DNA from: DATGKD01 sp035294855
GTDB lineage: Bacteria; Actinomycetota; Acidimicrobiia; Acidimicrobiales; UBA8190
Direction of reading: 5' to 3'
Length of the DNA stretch: 20,338 nucleotides
NCBI GenBank assembly: GCA_035294855.1
Contig: DATGKD010000010.1
Coordinates: 1-20,338, forward strand
The position numbers and the translations under genes are program-made. The notes under the pieces were generated by a model that saw only the letters and a program-made list of their open reading frames with translations, was not told the origin of the DNA and made no database searches. Below, in pieces: positions 1-6,670 of this stretch. Each line of letters opens with the position of its first letter. Position 1 is the first letter of the stretch.

Positions 1-1
1 C

Positions 2-505
2 GCCCAGATCCCCGTCACCGCCGACGACCTAGCCGCCCAGCGAGCCAAGCGAGACCGCAAACTACGCGCCGAAATCGCCCGCATCGACACCGCCCAGACC
101 AGCCTCATCACCGAACTCGAGCAACTCGCCACAGACCAGAGCCCGGCCACCACCGCCTACCGGGCCCGCATCCGCGCCCGCAACGCCGAACTCCACGACC
201 AGCGCACCCGCGCCCAAACCCAGCTCACCGCCCTCAACGACGCCCCCGTCATCAACGACCCCCAGCTCCTGGACGAACTGCCCTACCTGCCCGGCATCCT
301 CACCGAGGCCCCCGACGCGCTCAAAGAGAAACTGCTGGCCGCCCTGGACGCCCAGTGCCTCTACCGCAAGCAAAAGAACCAGGTCATCATCTGGGCCACC
401 ATCACCGACACCACCCCCGCCACCCTCACCGCGCTGCTAGCCGACCCCCGCACCGACACCGACCAGCCCGCACCCCAGCCGGCCGACCCGGCCGCTCGTG
501 CAGAG
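2..505 (+). CDS. Large serine recombinase, C-terminal fragment (5' end outside window; 3' end unresolved)
   Basis: The frame starting at base 2 encodes the C-terminal part of a large serine recombinase, a site-specific DNA integrase or resolvase. A charged, coiled-coil-like stretch (RAKRDRKLRAEIARID, then a second Arg/Gln-rich helix) leads into the segment LLAALDAQCLYRKQKNQ and VIIWATITDTTPATL, ending near LLADPRTD. This is the usual tail of actinobacterial recombinases that carry a zinc-ribbon domain. The catalytic Ser domain lies outside the window. No stop codon follows: the frame stays open to TAG at 1085-1087, running 378 bases antisense into the thiolase. Codon choice also changes near base 490, from C-ending codons to mixed ones. 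I therefore end the supported homology at about 505 and suspect a truncated or recombined 3' end. Family assignment is from recognition of the tail; whether the protein is active cannot be judged. Confidence 0.6.
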
Positions 506-521
506 TTGGAACAAAGCGCTA

Positions 522-606
522 TTTGCGTCTCAGCTACCCCAATCCAGGGGCAGCCGCATCGATCCGCCGGCCAACGCTCTCTAAACTGGTATAAAAGGGA
601 CGCAAA
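522..606. repeat. Inverted repeat with internal hairpin after the recombinase
   Basis: The 8-base arms TTTGCGTC (522-529) and GACGCAAA (599-606) are perfect reverse complements 69 bases apart. Between them CCCC-AATCCA-GGGG (537-550) forms a small hairpin that can extend through one mismatch to 534-553. The stretch lies between the recombinase homology and the thiolase and looks non-coding. It could be the end of a mobile element, a recombination site or a transcription terminator. Arms this short can also occur by chance. Confidence 0.35.
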
Positions 607-640
607 GGGCCCCGGTAAGCGACTCGCGAACTGGGGCACA

Positions 641-662
641 CCGGGCGGCTCTGGGGGCCCGG
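641..662 (-). terminator. Candidate stem-loop terminator after thiolase
   Basis: CCGGGC (641-646) and GCCCGG (657-662) form a 6-base GC stem with a 10-base loop, about 47 bases downstream of the thiolase stop on the minus strand. No T-tract follows, as is common in high-GC actinobacteria. The support is weak because short GC palindromes are frequent here. Confidence 0.25.
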
Positions 663-709
663 CCAACTGCCCCCAACATGGTGCGGGCGGGGCCGGGGCG
701 CGGACGGTG

Positions 710-1888
710 CTAGTTCAGGCGCTCGATGACCGTGGCGTTGGCCTGGCCGCCGCCCTCGCACATCGTCTGCAGGCCGAAACGCCCGCCTGTGCGCTCGAGC
801 TCGTTCAGGAGCGTGGCCATGATGCGCGCCCCCGAGCAGCCGGTGGGGTGCCCGATGGCGATGGCACCGCCGTTGGGGTTGACCTTGGTCATGTCAGGGT
901 GGAACTCGCGCTCCCAAGCGAGCACGACCGAGGCGAACGCCTCGTTGATCTCGACGACGTCGATGTCCTCGAGGCGGAGCTTCGCCTTGTCGAGGACGAG
1001 ACGCGTCGCGGGGATCGGCGCGGTCAGCATGATGACGGGGTCGTTGGCCGCCACCGCAAAGGTGTGAAAGCGCGCCCGGGGCCGTAGTCCGAGGGCATCG
1101 GCTCGTTCCTCGCTCATGACGAGCACGGCTGCCGCGCCGTCGGATATCTGGGACGACGAACCTGCTGTCACCGTGCCTTGCTCAGCGAACGCGGGCGGGA
1201 GCGATGCCAGCTTGTCGAGGTTGGTGTCGCGCCGCACGCCCTCGTCCGACGCCATCAGCTCACCGGCATCGCCGGCACCTGTGGCCTCTTCGTGTCGCCG
1301 CACTTCGAGCGGCACGATCTCGCGCTCGAACCGGCCCTCGTCCTGGGCCTGGGCGGCGCGGCGGTGTGACTCGAGCGCCAAGGCGTCCATCTCGGAACGC
1401 GAAACCTCCCAGCGCCGGGCGATCTCCTCGGCGCTCAGTCCCTGATGGATGAACTCGTAGCGGGAGAAGACCGACGGCCCGTAGGCCTCGCCCGGGCCCG
1501 GGTCCGTGGTCGAGCCGATCGGCACGCGGCTCATGGATTCCACGCCCGCCCCGACGACCACGTCCATGGCCCCGGCCATGACCGCCTGAGCCGCGAAGTG
1601 GATGGCCTGCTGCGCGGAGCCGCACTGGCGGTCGACCGTCGTCCCCGGCACCGTGTCGGGGAAGCCGGCGGCCAGCACGGCATTGCGGCCGATGTTCATG
1701 GCCTGCTCACCCACGGTCATCGTGCAGCCCATGACGACGTCCTCGATGATCGCCGGGTCGAGGTCGTTGCGCTCCACGAGCGCTCGCAGCGGCGCGGCGG
1801 CCAGGTCGACCGCGTGCCAGCCCGAAAGGCGCCCGCCGCGCCGACCGACCGGCGTGCGCACGGCATCCACGATCACGGCGTTCGGCAT
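710..1888 (-). CDS. Thiolase (acetyl-CoA acetyltransferase), FadA5-like
   Basis: This 392-residue degradative thiolase cleaves a 3-ketoacyl-CoA with CoA in the last step of beta-oxidation. All catalytic elements are visible: nucleophile Cys89 in VDRQCGSAQQAI, the VEINEAFASVVLAWE block, His347 in AIGHPTGCSGARIM, and Cys377 in TMCEGGGQANATVIE. The length is normal. The NEAFASVVLAW...DMTKVNPNGGAIAIGHP region resembles, from memory, the mycobacterial steroid side-chain thiolase FadA5, but many actinobacterial thiolases share it, so no symbol is given. The ATG is supported by GGGAGG seven bases upstream (1896-1901, complement). The gene is transcribed away from the acyl-CoA dehydrogenases but would complete their pathway. 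An 18-base repeat array lies upstream. The recombinase reading frame intrudes antisense into its 3' end, yet the thiolase itself is intact. Confidence 0.93.
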   Translation of the reverse strand: MPNAVIVDAVRTPVGRRGGRLSGWHAVDLAAAPLRALVERNDLDPAIIEDVVMGCTMTVGEQAMNIGRNAVLAAGFPDTVPGTTVDRQCGSAQQAIHFAAQAVMAGAMDVVVGAGVESMSRVPIGSTTDPGPGEAYGPSVFSRYEFIHQGLSAEEIARRWEVSRSEMDALALESHRRAAQAQDEGRFEREIVPLEVRRHEEATGAGDAGELMASDEGVRRDTNLDKLASLPPAFAEQGTVTAGSSSQISDGAAAVLVMSEERADALGLRPRARFHTFAVAANDPVIMLTAPIPATRLVLDKAKLRLEDIDVVEINEAFASVVLAWEREFHPDMTKVNPNGGAIAIGHPTGCSGARIMATLLNELERTGGRFGLQTMCEGGGQANATVIERLN

Positions 1889-1940
1889 GTGGGGACCTCC
1901 CGTCCGACCTCACTCCCGACGAAGGAGGGCGTGACTCCAT

Positions 1941-2010
1941 TGTGTCCGAGATCGGTTGTGTCAGAGAGATCGGTTGTGTCGGAGTCATCGATCGTGTCGG
2001 AGAGATCGAG
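1941..2010. repeat. Short direct-repeat array upstream of thiolase (possible operator cluster)
   Basis: Four copies of a 16-18 base unit begin at 1941, 1957, 1975 and 1993, each starting TGTGTC (CGTGTC in the last) and continuing with a GAGAGATCGGT-like sequence. On the thiolase strand the core reads GACACAACCGATCTC. The array lies 53-122 bases upstream of the thiolase ATG, inside the 140-base gap after the upstream minus-strand gene. The near-regular 16-18-18 spacing would suit a regulator binding several sites on similar helix faces, but it could be a simple sequence expansion. Confidence 0.6.
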
Positions 2011-2028
2011 CCGGCCCCGACGGGGCTG

Positions 2029-2544
2029 TCAACGGCAGGTCACGCTCGAGGCCCCGACCGTCACCGCATCCGGGGGTCCGTCGGTCACCGATACGACGCC
2101 GGAGAAGGCCCACGATCCCCCCGCCGGGAGGGGTCCGCCGGCCGCGAACGAGCCGATGCCGGTGACGCCGATCCCGGTGAGAAGGCGCCCCGGCGATGCC
2201 AGCTCGACTTGGCACGTGGGGCGGGCAGACGCCCCGCTCGAGTTGGTGACGATCACGCTGACGGCGACGGCGCTCTCTCCCGCCGGGTACGTGCTCGTGA
2301 TCCGGGCTTGGAAGGGCGAGCCGGCGGCGAGCACCACGATCGCCGTGACGATCGCCGCGGTGAGGAGGACGGCCGCCAAGAGGATGGAGAAGAGCTGTCT
2401 GCTCGTCGGGACCCGTCGACCCGGCGAATCCAGGGGCAACGCCTCGAGCTCGAGCCCGAGGGGCGCAGGCATCGGAGCCCGCGTCCGTGACGTGAATTCA
2501 CCCAGCGGGTGTGTCCGCTCCTCCGGGGGCGAGGCGATGGCCAT
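2029..2544 (-). CDS. Membrane-anchored hypothetical protein
   Basis: This 171-residue protein has a cytoplasmic, Pro/Glu-rich N-terminus of about 48 residues. One transmembrane helix follows at roughly residues 51-74 (LFSILLAAVLLTAAIVTAIV), then an extracellular domain of about 95 residues. The outer part is rich in Val, Ser, Thr and Gly with alternating beta-strand-like segments (AVAVSVIVTNSSG, GSWAFSGVVSVTDG). It carries two cysteines, Cys111 and the penultimate Cys170, that could form a disulfide. The pattern recalls small Ig-like or FxLYD-type extracellular domains, but I do not recognise the family and assign no function. The ATG is preceded by GGGAGGG with good spacing. A second possible start is Met25. 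The thiolase lies 140 bases downstream on the same strand, so a shared transcript is possible but not shown. Confidence 0.65.
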   Translation of the reverse strand: MAIASPPEERTHPLGEFTSRTRAPMPAPLGLELEALPLDSPGRRVPTSRQLFSILLAAVLLTAAIVTAIVVLAAGSPFQARITSTYPAGESAVAVSVIVTNSSGASARPTCQVELASPGRLLTGIGVTGIGSFAAGGPLPAGGSWAFSGVVSVTDGPPDAVTVGASSVTCR

Positions 2545-2676
2545 GTGTCACCCTCCCTTCGAGCTTCGTCACGTTCGTCTGGCGTGCTCCACTCTCATCG
2601 TGAACGGAGGGACGCGGTTCTCCCAGGGCCATTGGACCGCGATCGCGTCGTTCTCGGGGTCGTGGCCAAGGTTCCG

Positions 2677-3063
2677 TCAGGGGTGAACGCGACCGCGGGC
2701 TCGTTCGGAGTCCGCCCATGCCTGGTAGCCGCCCGCGAGATCGGTGGCCCGGTGCAGCCCGAGGTCCTGCAAGACGGCGGCCGCCAGGCTGGACTGGAAG
2801 CCCTCGTTGCACACGAGGATCATGCGCTGGTCGTACCCCTCGACGGCGTCGAGGCGATGGGGAGATGCCGGATCGAGCCTCCACTCGAGGACGTTGCGGT
2901 CGACGACGATGGCGTCGGGCATGTCGCCGTCCCGGGACCGTTGCTCGACCGGCCGGATGTCGATCACGAGCGCGCCGGCAGCTGACTCCGAGGCGAGGTC
3001 CGCCGGCGAGACCCTCTTCAAGCGGGCCCGGGCCTGAGCAAGAAGCTCGTCGATCGTCGGCAT
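2677..3063 (-). CDS. Rhodanese-like sulfurtransferase domain protein
   Basis: This 128-residue single-domain rhodanese transfers sulfane sulfur through a persulfide on its active-site cysteine. The domain starts with PADLASESAAGALVIDIRP, whose Asp is the typical second-strand residue. It continues through the DAIVVDRNVLEWRLD block to the active loop CNEGFQS (Cys85), which fits the family pattern C-x-x-G-x-x-S, and ends with the LAGGYQAW motif. The reading frame extends upstream to 3348, but the ATG at 3061-3063 is preferred: AGGAG lies just upstream, and residues before it do not look like rhodanese. The gene is divergent from the first acyl-CoA dehydrogenase, with 147 bases between the starts. 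The acceptor is unknown, and its placement does not tie it to the beta-oxidation genes. Confidence 0.88.
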   Translation of the reverse strand: MPTIDELLAQARARLKRVSPADLASESAAGALVIDIRPVEQRSRDGDMPDAIVVDRNVLEWRLDPASPHRLDAVEGYDQRMILVCNEGFQSSLAAAVLQDLGLHRATDLAGGYQAWADSERARGRVHP

Positions 3064-3210
3064 GGCCAACTCCTGCTCCTGTTTGCCGGTGCTCTCGAGT
3101 ACCGACGAGGGGCGTGCGTGACGCGCGCCACACGGCCAACACAAGCTAGCGGCGGAGGCCGTCGCGCGGATTAGGGATCGGTCCTTGGCCTGTGCGAGAT
3201 TCGTCGACCG

Positions 3211-4386
3211 ATGGATCTCGAGTTCACCGCCGAACAGGAGGGGTTCCGGGGCGAGGCGCGCGCCTGGCTCGAGGCGAACGTGCCCTCCGAGGAAAACGGC
3301 ACGGGCCCGCTCGCGTCGCTCGACACCGCTGACGGCTTCGAAGCGCACCGCGCCTGGGAGCGCACGATGTTCGACGCGCGCTGGTCGGTGGTGTCCTGGC
3401 CCGAGGAGTACGGCGGTCGTGGCGTCGGCCTGTGGGAGTGGATCGTCTTCGAGGAGGAGTACTACCGCGCCGACGCGCCCGTCCGGGTGGGCCAGAACGG
3501 CATCTTCCTTCTCGCGCCCACGCTCTTCGAGTTCGGGACGCCCGAGCAGAGGGCGCGCTACCTGCCACCGATGGCATCGGGTGAGGAGATCTGGTGCCAG
3601 GGCTGGTCAGAGCCGGACGCGGGCAGCGACCTGGCCTCACTGCGCAGCCGGGCCGCGTATCAACACGGTCGTTGGGTGCTGAACGGGCAGAAGACGTGGT
3701 GTTCGCGGGGCGCGTTCGCCGATTGGATCTTCGGGCTCTTCCGCAGCGACGGGTCCGCCGAGCGCCACCGCGGCCTGACCTATTTCCTCGTGCCGCTCGA
3801 CTCGCCGGGTGTCACCGTGCGTCCCATTCCGCAGCTCGACGGCGAGACGGGGTTCGCCGAGGTCTTCTTCGAGGACGTCGAGGTCCCCGACGACCAGGTG
3901 CTCGGCGAGGTGGGACGGGGCTGGGAGGTGGCCATGGCGACAGCCGGCTCCGAGCGTGGCCTGTCGTTGCGCAGCCCGGCGCGCTACACCGAAGCCGCGG
4001 CGCGTCTCGTCGAGCTGTATCGCGCCACGCTCGCCACCGACCCCGTGCGCGCCGCGCGCCACGCGGACGACGTGGCGCGCGCCGTCGTGGACGCGGAGGC
4101 CTACCGGCTGCACACGTACTGGACGGCGTCGCGTGTGGCGGCCGGGGAGCGAGTCGGCCCCGAGGCGTCGATGAACAAGCTCTTCTGGTCCGAGACCGAC
4201 GTGCACATCCACGAGGTCGCGCTCGACCTGCTCGGTTCCGACGCGGAGCTCCTCGGTGACGACGGCCGCCCACCGCGCTGGCTCGACGGCTTCCTGTTCT
4301 CGCTGGCCGGGCCGATCTACGCGGGCACGAACGAGATCCAGCGCAACGTCGTGGCCGAGCGGGTACTCGGCCTGCCGCGGGGCTGA
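3211..4386 (+). CDS. Acyl-CoA dehydrogenase, large subunit of pair 1
   Basis: This 391-residue acyl-CoA dehydrogenase introduces the alpha,beta double bond into an acyl-CoA using FAD. Family blocks appear in order: N-terminal helices (MDLEFTAEQEGFRGEARAWL), EEYGGRG, the FAD/substrate loop WCQGWSEPDAGSDLASL (about 128-143), the mid-domain NGQKTW, and C-terminal GTNEIQRNVVAERVLGLP. The MCAD-type Glu before GTNEIQR is Ala (YAGT). The likely base is Glu248 in GSERG, the isovaleryl/long-chain-type position also used by mycobacterial ChsE4 (from memory). The R-x-Q-F-G FAD motif is absent from this subunit but present in the next gene. The stop is 10 bases before the next ATG, so the two are almost certainly cotranscribed and probably form an alpha2beta2 enzyme. 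The substrate may be a bulky, steroid-like CoA ester; that is inference. Confidence 0.93.
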   Translation: MDLEFTAEQEGFRGEARAWLEANVPSEENGTGPLASLDTADGFEAHRAWERTMFDARWSVVSWPEEYGGRGVGLWEWIVFEEEYYRADAPVRVGQNGIFLLAPTLFEFGTPEQRARYLPPMASGEEIWCQGWSEPDAGSDLASLRSRAAYQHGRWVLNGQKTWCSRGAFADWIFGLFRSDGSAERHRGLTYFLVPLDSPGVTVRPIPQLDGETGFAEVFFEDVEVPDDQVLGEVGRGWEVAMATAGSERGLSLRSPARYTEAAARLVELYRATLATDPVRAARHADDVARAVVDAEAYRLHTYWTASRVAAGERVGPEASMNKLFWSETDVHIHEVALDLLGSDAELLGDDGRPPRWLDGFLFSLAGPIYAGTNEIQRNVVAERVLGLPRG

Positions 4387-4396
4387 GCGGTACGCC

Positions 4397-5428
4397 ATGC
4401 ACTTCGCGTTCGACGAGCAGCAGCTCGAATTCCGCGCGCAGCTCCGCGCGTTCGCCGACAAGCAGTGCACGCCCGCCGACATCCGGCTTGCTTGGGAGTC
4501 CGACCTCGGATGGTCCCGGCAACGGTGGGCGGCGCTCGCGGAGATGGGGGTCGTCGGCCTGACCGTGCCGGCCGAGCGCGGTGGCCTCGGTCTCGGGCTC
4601 GTCGACCTCGTGCTGCTGCTCGAGGAGGCGGGACGCGCCGGCTTGCCCGAGCCGCTGCTGGAGACGACGGCGCTCGCCGCGCCCGCTCTCGCCGCCACGG
4701 TCATTTCCGGCGGGGCGCGCACCCGGGCGGACGGGTGGCTCGAGCAGATCGCGCGCGGCGAGGCCGCGGCGGCCGTCGGCATGTCGTGGATGCCGGTCGT
4801 CCCCGGCGCAGCCGCCGCCGACGTGCTGCTCCTCGAGCGGGGGGGCGACCTCCACGGCGCGCTGCGACAGGACGTCCAGATCGAGCCGCGGGCCGCGCTC
4901 GACGGCACGCGCCGCCCCGCCGTCGTCCATTTCGAGCCGTCCGCGCCGTCGCTCCTCGTCGCGGGGCAGCACGCTCATGAGGTCCTCGCCGGCTTGCGGG
5001 ACCGGGCGGTGATGGGCACCGGAGCGGTGTTGGTCGGCGTCGCCGACCGGCTCCTGTCGATGGCGGCCCGGTACGCCGGCGAACGCGTCCAGTTCGGCAA
5101 GCCGATCGGTTCCTTCCAGGCGGTGAAGCACCTGCTCGCCGATGCCCTGGTGCGCGTCGAGTTCGCGCGGCCGGCGGTGTACCGCGCCGCCTGGTCGCTC
5201 GACACAGGTCATCGCGACGCCGGCGCGCACGCCTCGATGGCGAAGGCCCTCGCCTCGGACGCCGCCACCGGCGCGGCGCGCGCCGCCCTGCAGGTGCACG
5301 GGGCCATCGGGTACACGTGGGAGCACGACCTCCACCTGTGGATGAAGCGGGCCTGGGCGCTGGCCGCCGCATGGGGCGATGCCCCCCATCACCGGGCGCG
5401 CGTCCTCGAGGCCGCGCTGGGCCACTGA
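4397..5428 (+). CDS. Acyl-CoA dehydrogenase, small subunit of pair 1
   Basis: This 343-residue acyl-CoA dehydrogenase homologue is shorter than the usual 380-400. The N-terminal helices (FDEQQLEFRAQLRAFADKQ) and GVVGLTVPAERGGLGLGLVDL are clear. The middle domain is reduced and diverged, with no recognisable SEPxAGSD loop. The C-terminal domain is well kept: RVQFGKPIGSFQAVKHLLAD holds the FAD-binding Arg, and QVHGAIGYTWEHDLHLWMKRA follows. Motifs missing here are present in the preceding gene and the reverse, which fits a heteromeric enzyme with shared FAD sites, as in the FadE26/FadE27 type. I use the ATG at 4397, 10 bases after the upstream stop. An open frame extends upstream to 4256, but that part lies inside the preceding gene and does not match the family. 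Confidence 0.9.
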   Translation: MHFAFDEQQLEFRAQLRAFADKQCTPADIRLAWESDLGWSRQRWAALAEMGVVGLTVPAERGGLGLGLVDLVLLLEEAGRAGLPEPLLETTALAAPALAATVISGGARTRADGWLEQIARGEAAAAVGMSWMPVVPGAAAADVLLLERGGDLHGALRQDVQIEPRAALDGTRRPAVVHFEPSAPSLLVAGQHAHEVLAGLRDRAVMGTGAVLVGVADRLLSMAARYAGERVQFGKPIGSFQAVKHLLADALVRVEFARPAVYRAAWSLDTGHRDAGAHASMAKALASDAATGAARAALQVHGAIGYTWEHDLHLWMKRAWALAAAWGDAPHHRARVLEAALGH

Positions 5429-5485
5429 GGGGTCGCCCGGTGACATCTCCCGCCCGAATGCGCCCCATGTCGGACCGCCGCGTCG

Positions 5486-5491
5486 TACGCT
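5486..5491 (+). promoter_or_regulatory. Candidate -10 box of a leaderless promoter
   Basis: TACGCT fits the actinobacterial TAnnnT -10 pattern and ends six bases before the ATG of the 45-residue gene, so transcription would start at or next to the ATG. I see no clear Shine-Dalgarno and no convincing -35 box. The same spacing is seen before the amidohydrolase at 6671. Confidence 0.35.
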
Positions 5492-5497
5492 TCGGTC

Positions 5498-5635
5498 ATG
5501 GGAGAAAAGTCACGGCCCTCGGGAGAGTCGAAGAAGCCCGGACGCAGCCTCAAAGAGAAGCGCGCCGCCAAGCATCAGAAGCAGGAGGCGCAGAAGAACG
5601 CCCGGAAGGCCTGGGACTCGAACTACCCCAAGTAA
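5498..5635 (+). CDS. Small basic hypothetical protein (45 aa)
   Basis: A short gene encodes 45 residues beginning MGEKSRPSGESKKPGRSL and ending KNARKAWDSNYPK before TAA at 5633-5635. It is strongly basic, with Lys/Arg making up about a third of residues, and is probably helical in the middle (LKEKRAAKHQKQEAQ). It has no cysteine and no membrane segment. Codon use is strongly coding-like (AAG, GAG, GCC) and a -10-like TACGCT sits at leaderless spacing. It lies alone between the first dehydrogenase pair and the convergent NRDE gene. I recall similar short Lys-rich proteins ending in WDSNYPK-like tails in actinobacteria but know no function. Nucleic-acid binding is only a guess from charge. Confidence 0.6.
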   Translation: MGEKSRPSGESKKPGRSLKEKRAAKHQKQEAQKNARKAWDSNYPK

Positions 5636-5683
5636 TCCGGACAGCGTCTTCGGGGCGGCGCCTGGGTCGCCCGGGTCAGTCGC

Positions 5684-5755
5684 CCGAGCTCCACAGGCTG
5701 GCCGAGCTCTACAGGCTGGCCGAGCTCTACAGCCTGGCCGAGGCCCACAACCGGG
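5684..5755. repeat. 18-base tandem repeat across the 3' end of the NRDE gene
   Basis: Four 18-base units begin at 5684, 5702, 5720 and 5738. The first three are nearly identical (CCGAGCTCTACAGGCTGG with one or two changes) and the fourth is degraded. The NRDE gene's TAG stop (5727-5729, complement) lies inside the third unit, so the array spans the end of that gene and the gap beyond it. The unit length is a multiple of three. The array could be a slippage product that changed the C-terminus. Confidence 0.75.
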
Positions 5756-6572
5756 TGGCATCGGCGAAGCCCGAGGTGCACGGGTGGCCGTCGGCCACCT
5801 GGACGGTGGGAGGCGTGTCGACGTCGGTGGGGACGCGGACGAGTGTGGCCGAGCGCGTCCCGTACTCCTCGGTGTGGACACAGGCGGCGTAGGTCGCCGC
5901 GGGTCTCTGCTTCCGGTTCGTGGCGGACGTGCCGTCGCCGGTGCTGCCACCGGGGCTGCTCCCTGTGCTGTCGCCGGCTCCCACCATCGTCACCTCCGGT
6001 GGCACGGTGTGGTCGCCCAGGACGGCGCCCACCCTCTTCACCAGCGCGTCGCCCCGGAGATCGGTGAGCTCGCCGAGGAGGGCGAGGACGTGGTCGACCT
6101 TGGCCGAAGGGCTGCCCAGAGGGTTGTTCTCGAGGACGTGCACGCCGGGGTCGAGCGCCTCGACGTGCGGGCGGTCGCCGGTGACGTCCACGGCGTAGAG
6201 GGACGTCCGGTCACCGACGAGAAGCCACGCCGGGTTGTACTCCCTCGGCCGCACCGTCTCGGCGAACGCCTGCACAGCGTCGGCCGCTTGGGCGTGTTGA
6301 GCCAGGAGGATCGGCAGCTCGCCGCGAGTTCGCTTGCTCGTGTCGGGGCCGTCCGGGGAGGGGCGGTTGGTCAGCCCGGCGACCACCCCGTGCTCGTTGA
6401 CCGCCAGCCACGTGCCCCCCGCTCGCTCGTCTCTCCCGCCCACGATGCGCGGGCCGTGTGCTTGCAACACGGTCATGGGCAGCGCCGGCCGGTCCAAACG
6501 CTCGTCGCGGTTGGCACCGACGACGAGCGGCGCGTCCGGGTCGAGGCGCGAGACCACCACGAGCAGGCACAT
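5727..6572 (-). CDS. NRDE family protein (TANGO2-like, putative Ntn-type hydrolase fold)
   Basis: This 281-residue protein has the hallmarks of the NRDE/TANGO2 family. It starts MCLLVVVSRLDPDAPLVVGANRDE, with Cys2 as the expected N-terminal nucleophile after Met removal and the name-giving NRDE motif at residues 21-24. GGRDERAGGTWLAVNEHGVVAGLTNR and the later RGELP block follow. The family's biochemical role is not settled; links to haem handling and lipid or acyl-CoA metabolism have been proposed. The frame is open to 6641, but the ATG at 6570-6572 is chosen because it places Cys at position 2 and has GGGAG upstream. The Ser/Gly/Thr-rich stretch after residue 200 (GAGDSTGSSPGGSTGDGTS) looks like a linker before a short conserved-looking tail. 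The gene is divergent from the amidohydrolase across 98 bases. Confidence 0.88.
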   Translation of the reverse strand: MCLLVVVSRLDPDAPLVVGANRDERLDRPALPMTVLQAHGPRIVGGRDERAGGTWLAVNEHGVVAGLTNRPSPDGPDTSKRTRGELPILLAQHAQAADAVQAFAETVRPREYNPAWLLVGDRTSLYAVDVTGDRPHVEALDPGVHVLENNPLGSPSAKVDHVLALLGELTDLRGDALVKRVGAVLGDHTVPPEVTMVGAGDSTGSSPGGSTGDGTSATNRKQRPAATYAACVHTEEYGTRSATLVRVPTDVDTPPTVQVADGHPCTSGFADATRLWASARL

Positions 6573-6634
6573 CGCTCCCAGGGTACGGCCGCGTGTTCCC
6601 TGCTCCCCGCGGCGGACGCCGGCGTCCTCGCAAC

Positions 6635-6664
6635 CTGACACGCCGTCAGATCCGTCGCTACACT
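6635..6664 (+). promoter_or_regulatory. Candidate leaderless promoter with overlapping inverted repeat
   Basis: A -35-like CTGACA (6635-6640), an 18-base spacer and a -10 TACACT (6659-6664) end six bases before the amidohydrolase ATG, predicting an mRNA that begins at the start codon. No Shine-Dalgarno is visible, which agrees. CTGAC-N5-GTCAG (6635-6639 and 6645-6649) is a perfect inverted repeat on top of the -35 box, a natural repressor position. It lies in the 98-base divergent gap shared with the NRDE gene, so one regulator could govern both. Confidence 0.5.
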
Positions 6665-6670
6665 CGCTCC

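Noticed and set aside
506..1087. Plus-strand open frame of 193 codons starting at an internal ATG
   Set aside because: It is the read-through of the recombinase frame and lies mostly antisense to the well-supported thiolase. The translated part after 710 is low-complexity and matches no family.
3064..3210. Search for a KstR-type steroid repressor site between rhodanese and dehydrogenase
   Set aside because: No sequence matching the TnnAACnnGTTnnA pattern was seen by eye, so I do not claim KstR control.
3064..3348. N-terminal extension of the rhodanese
   Set aside because: The extension runs into the divergent dehydrogenase gene and shows no domain. The ATG at 3061-3063 has an AGGAG site.
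4256..4396. Extension of the small dehydrogenase subunit upstream to 4256
   Set aside because: It lies entirely within the preceding gene, and the family N-terminus begins at the ATG at 4397.
6573..6641. N-terminal extension of the NRDE protein
   Set aside because: It would bury the family's N-terminal Cys, which must follow the initiator Met.
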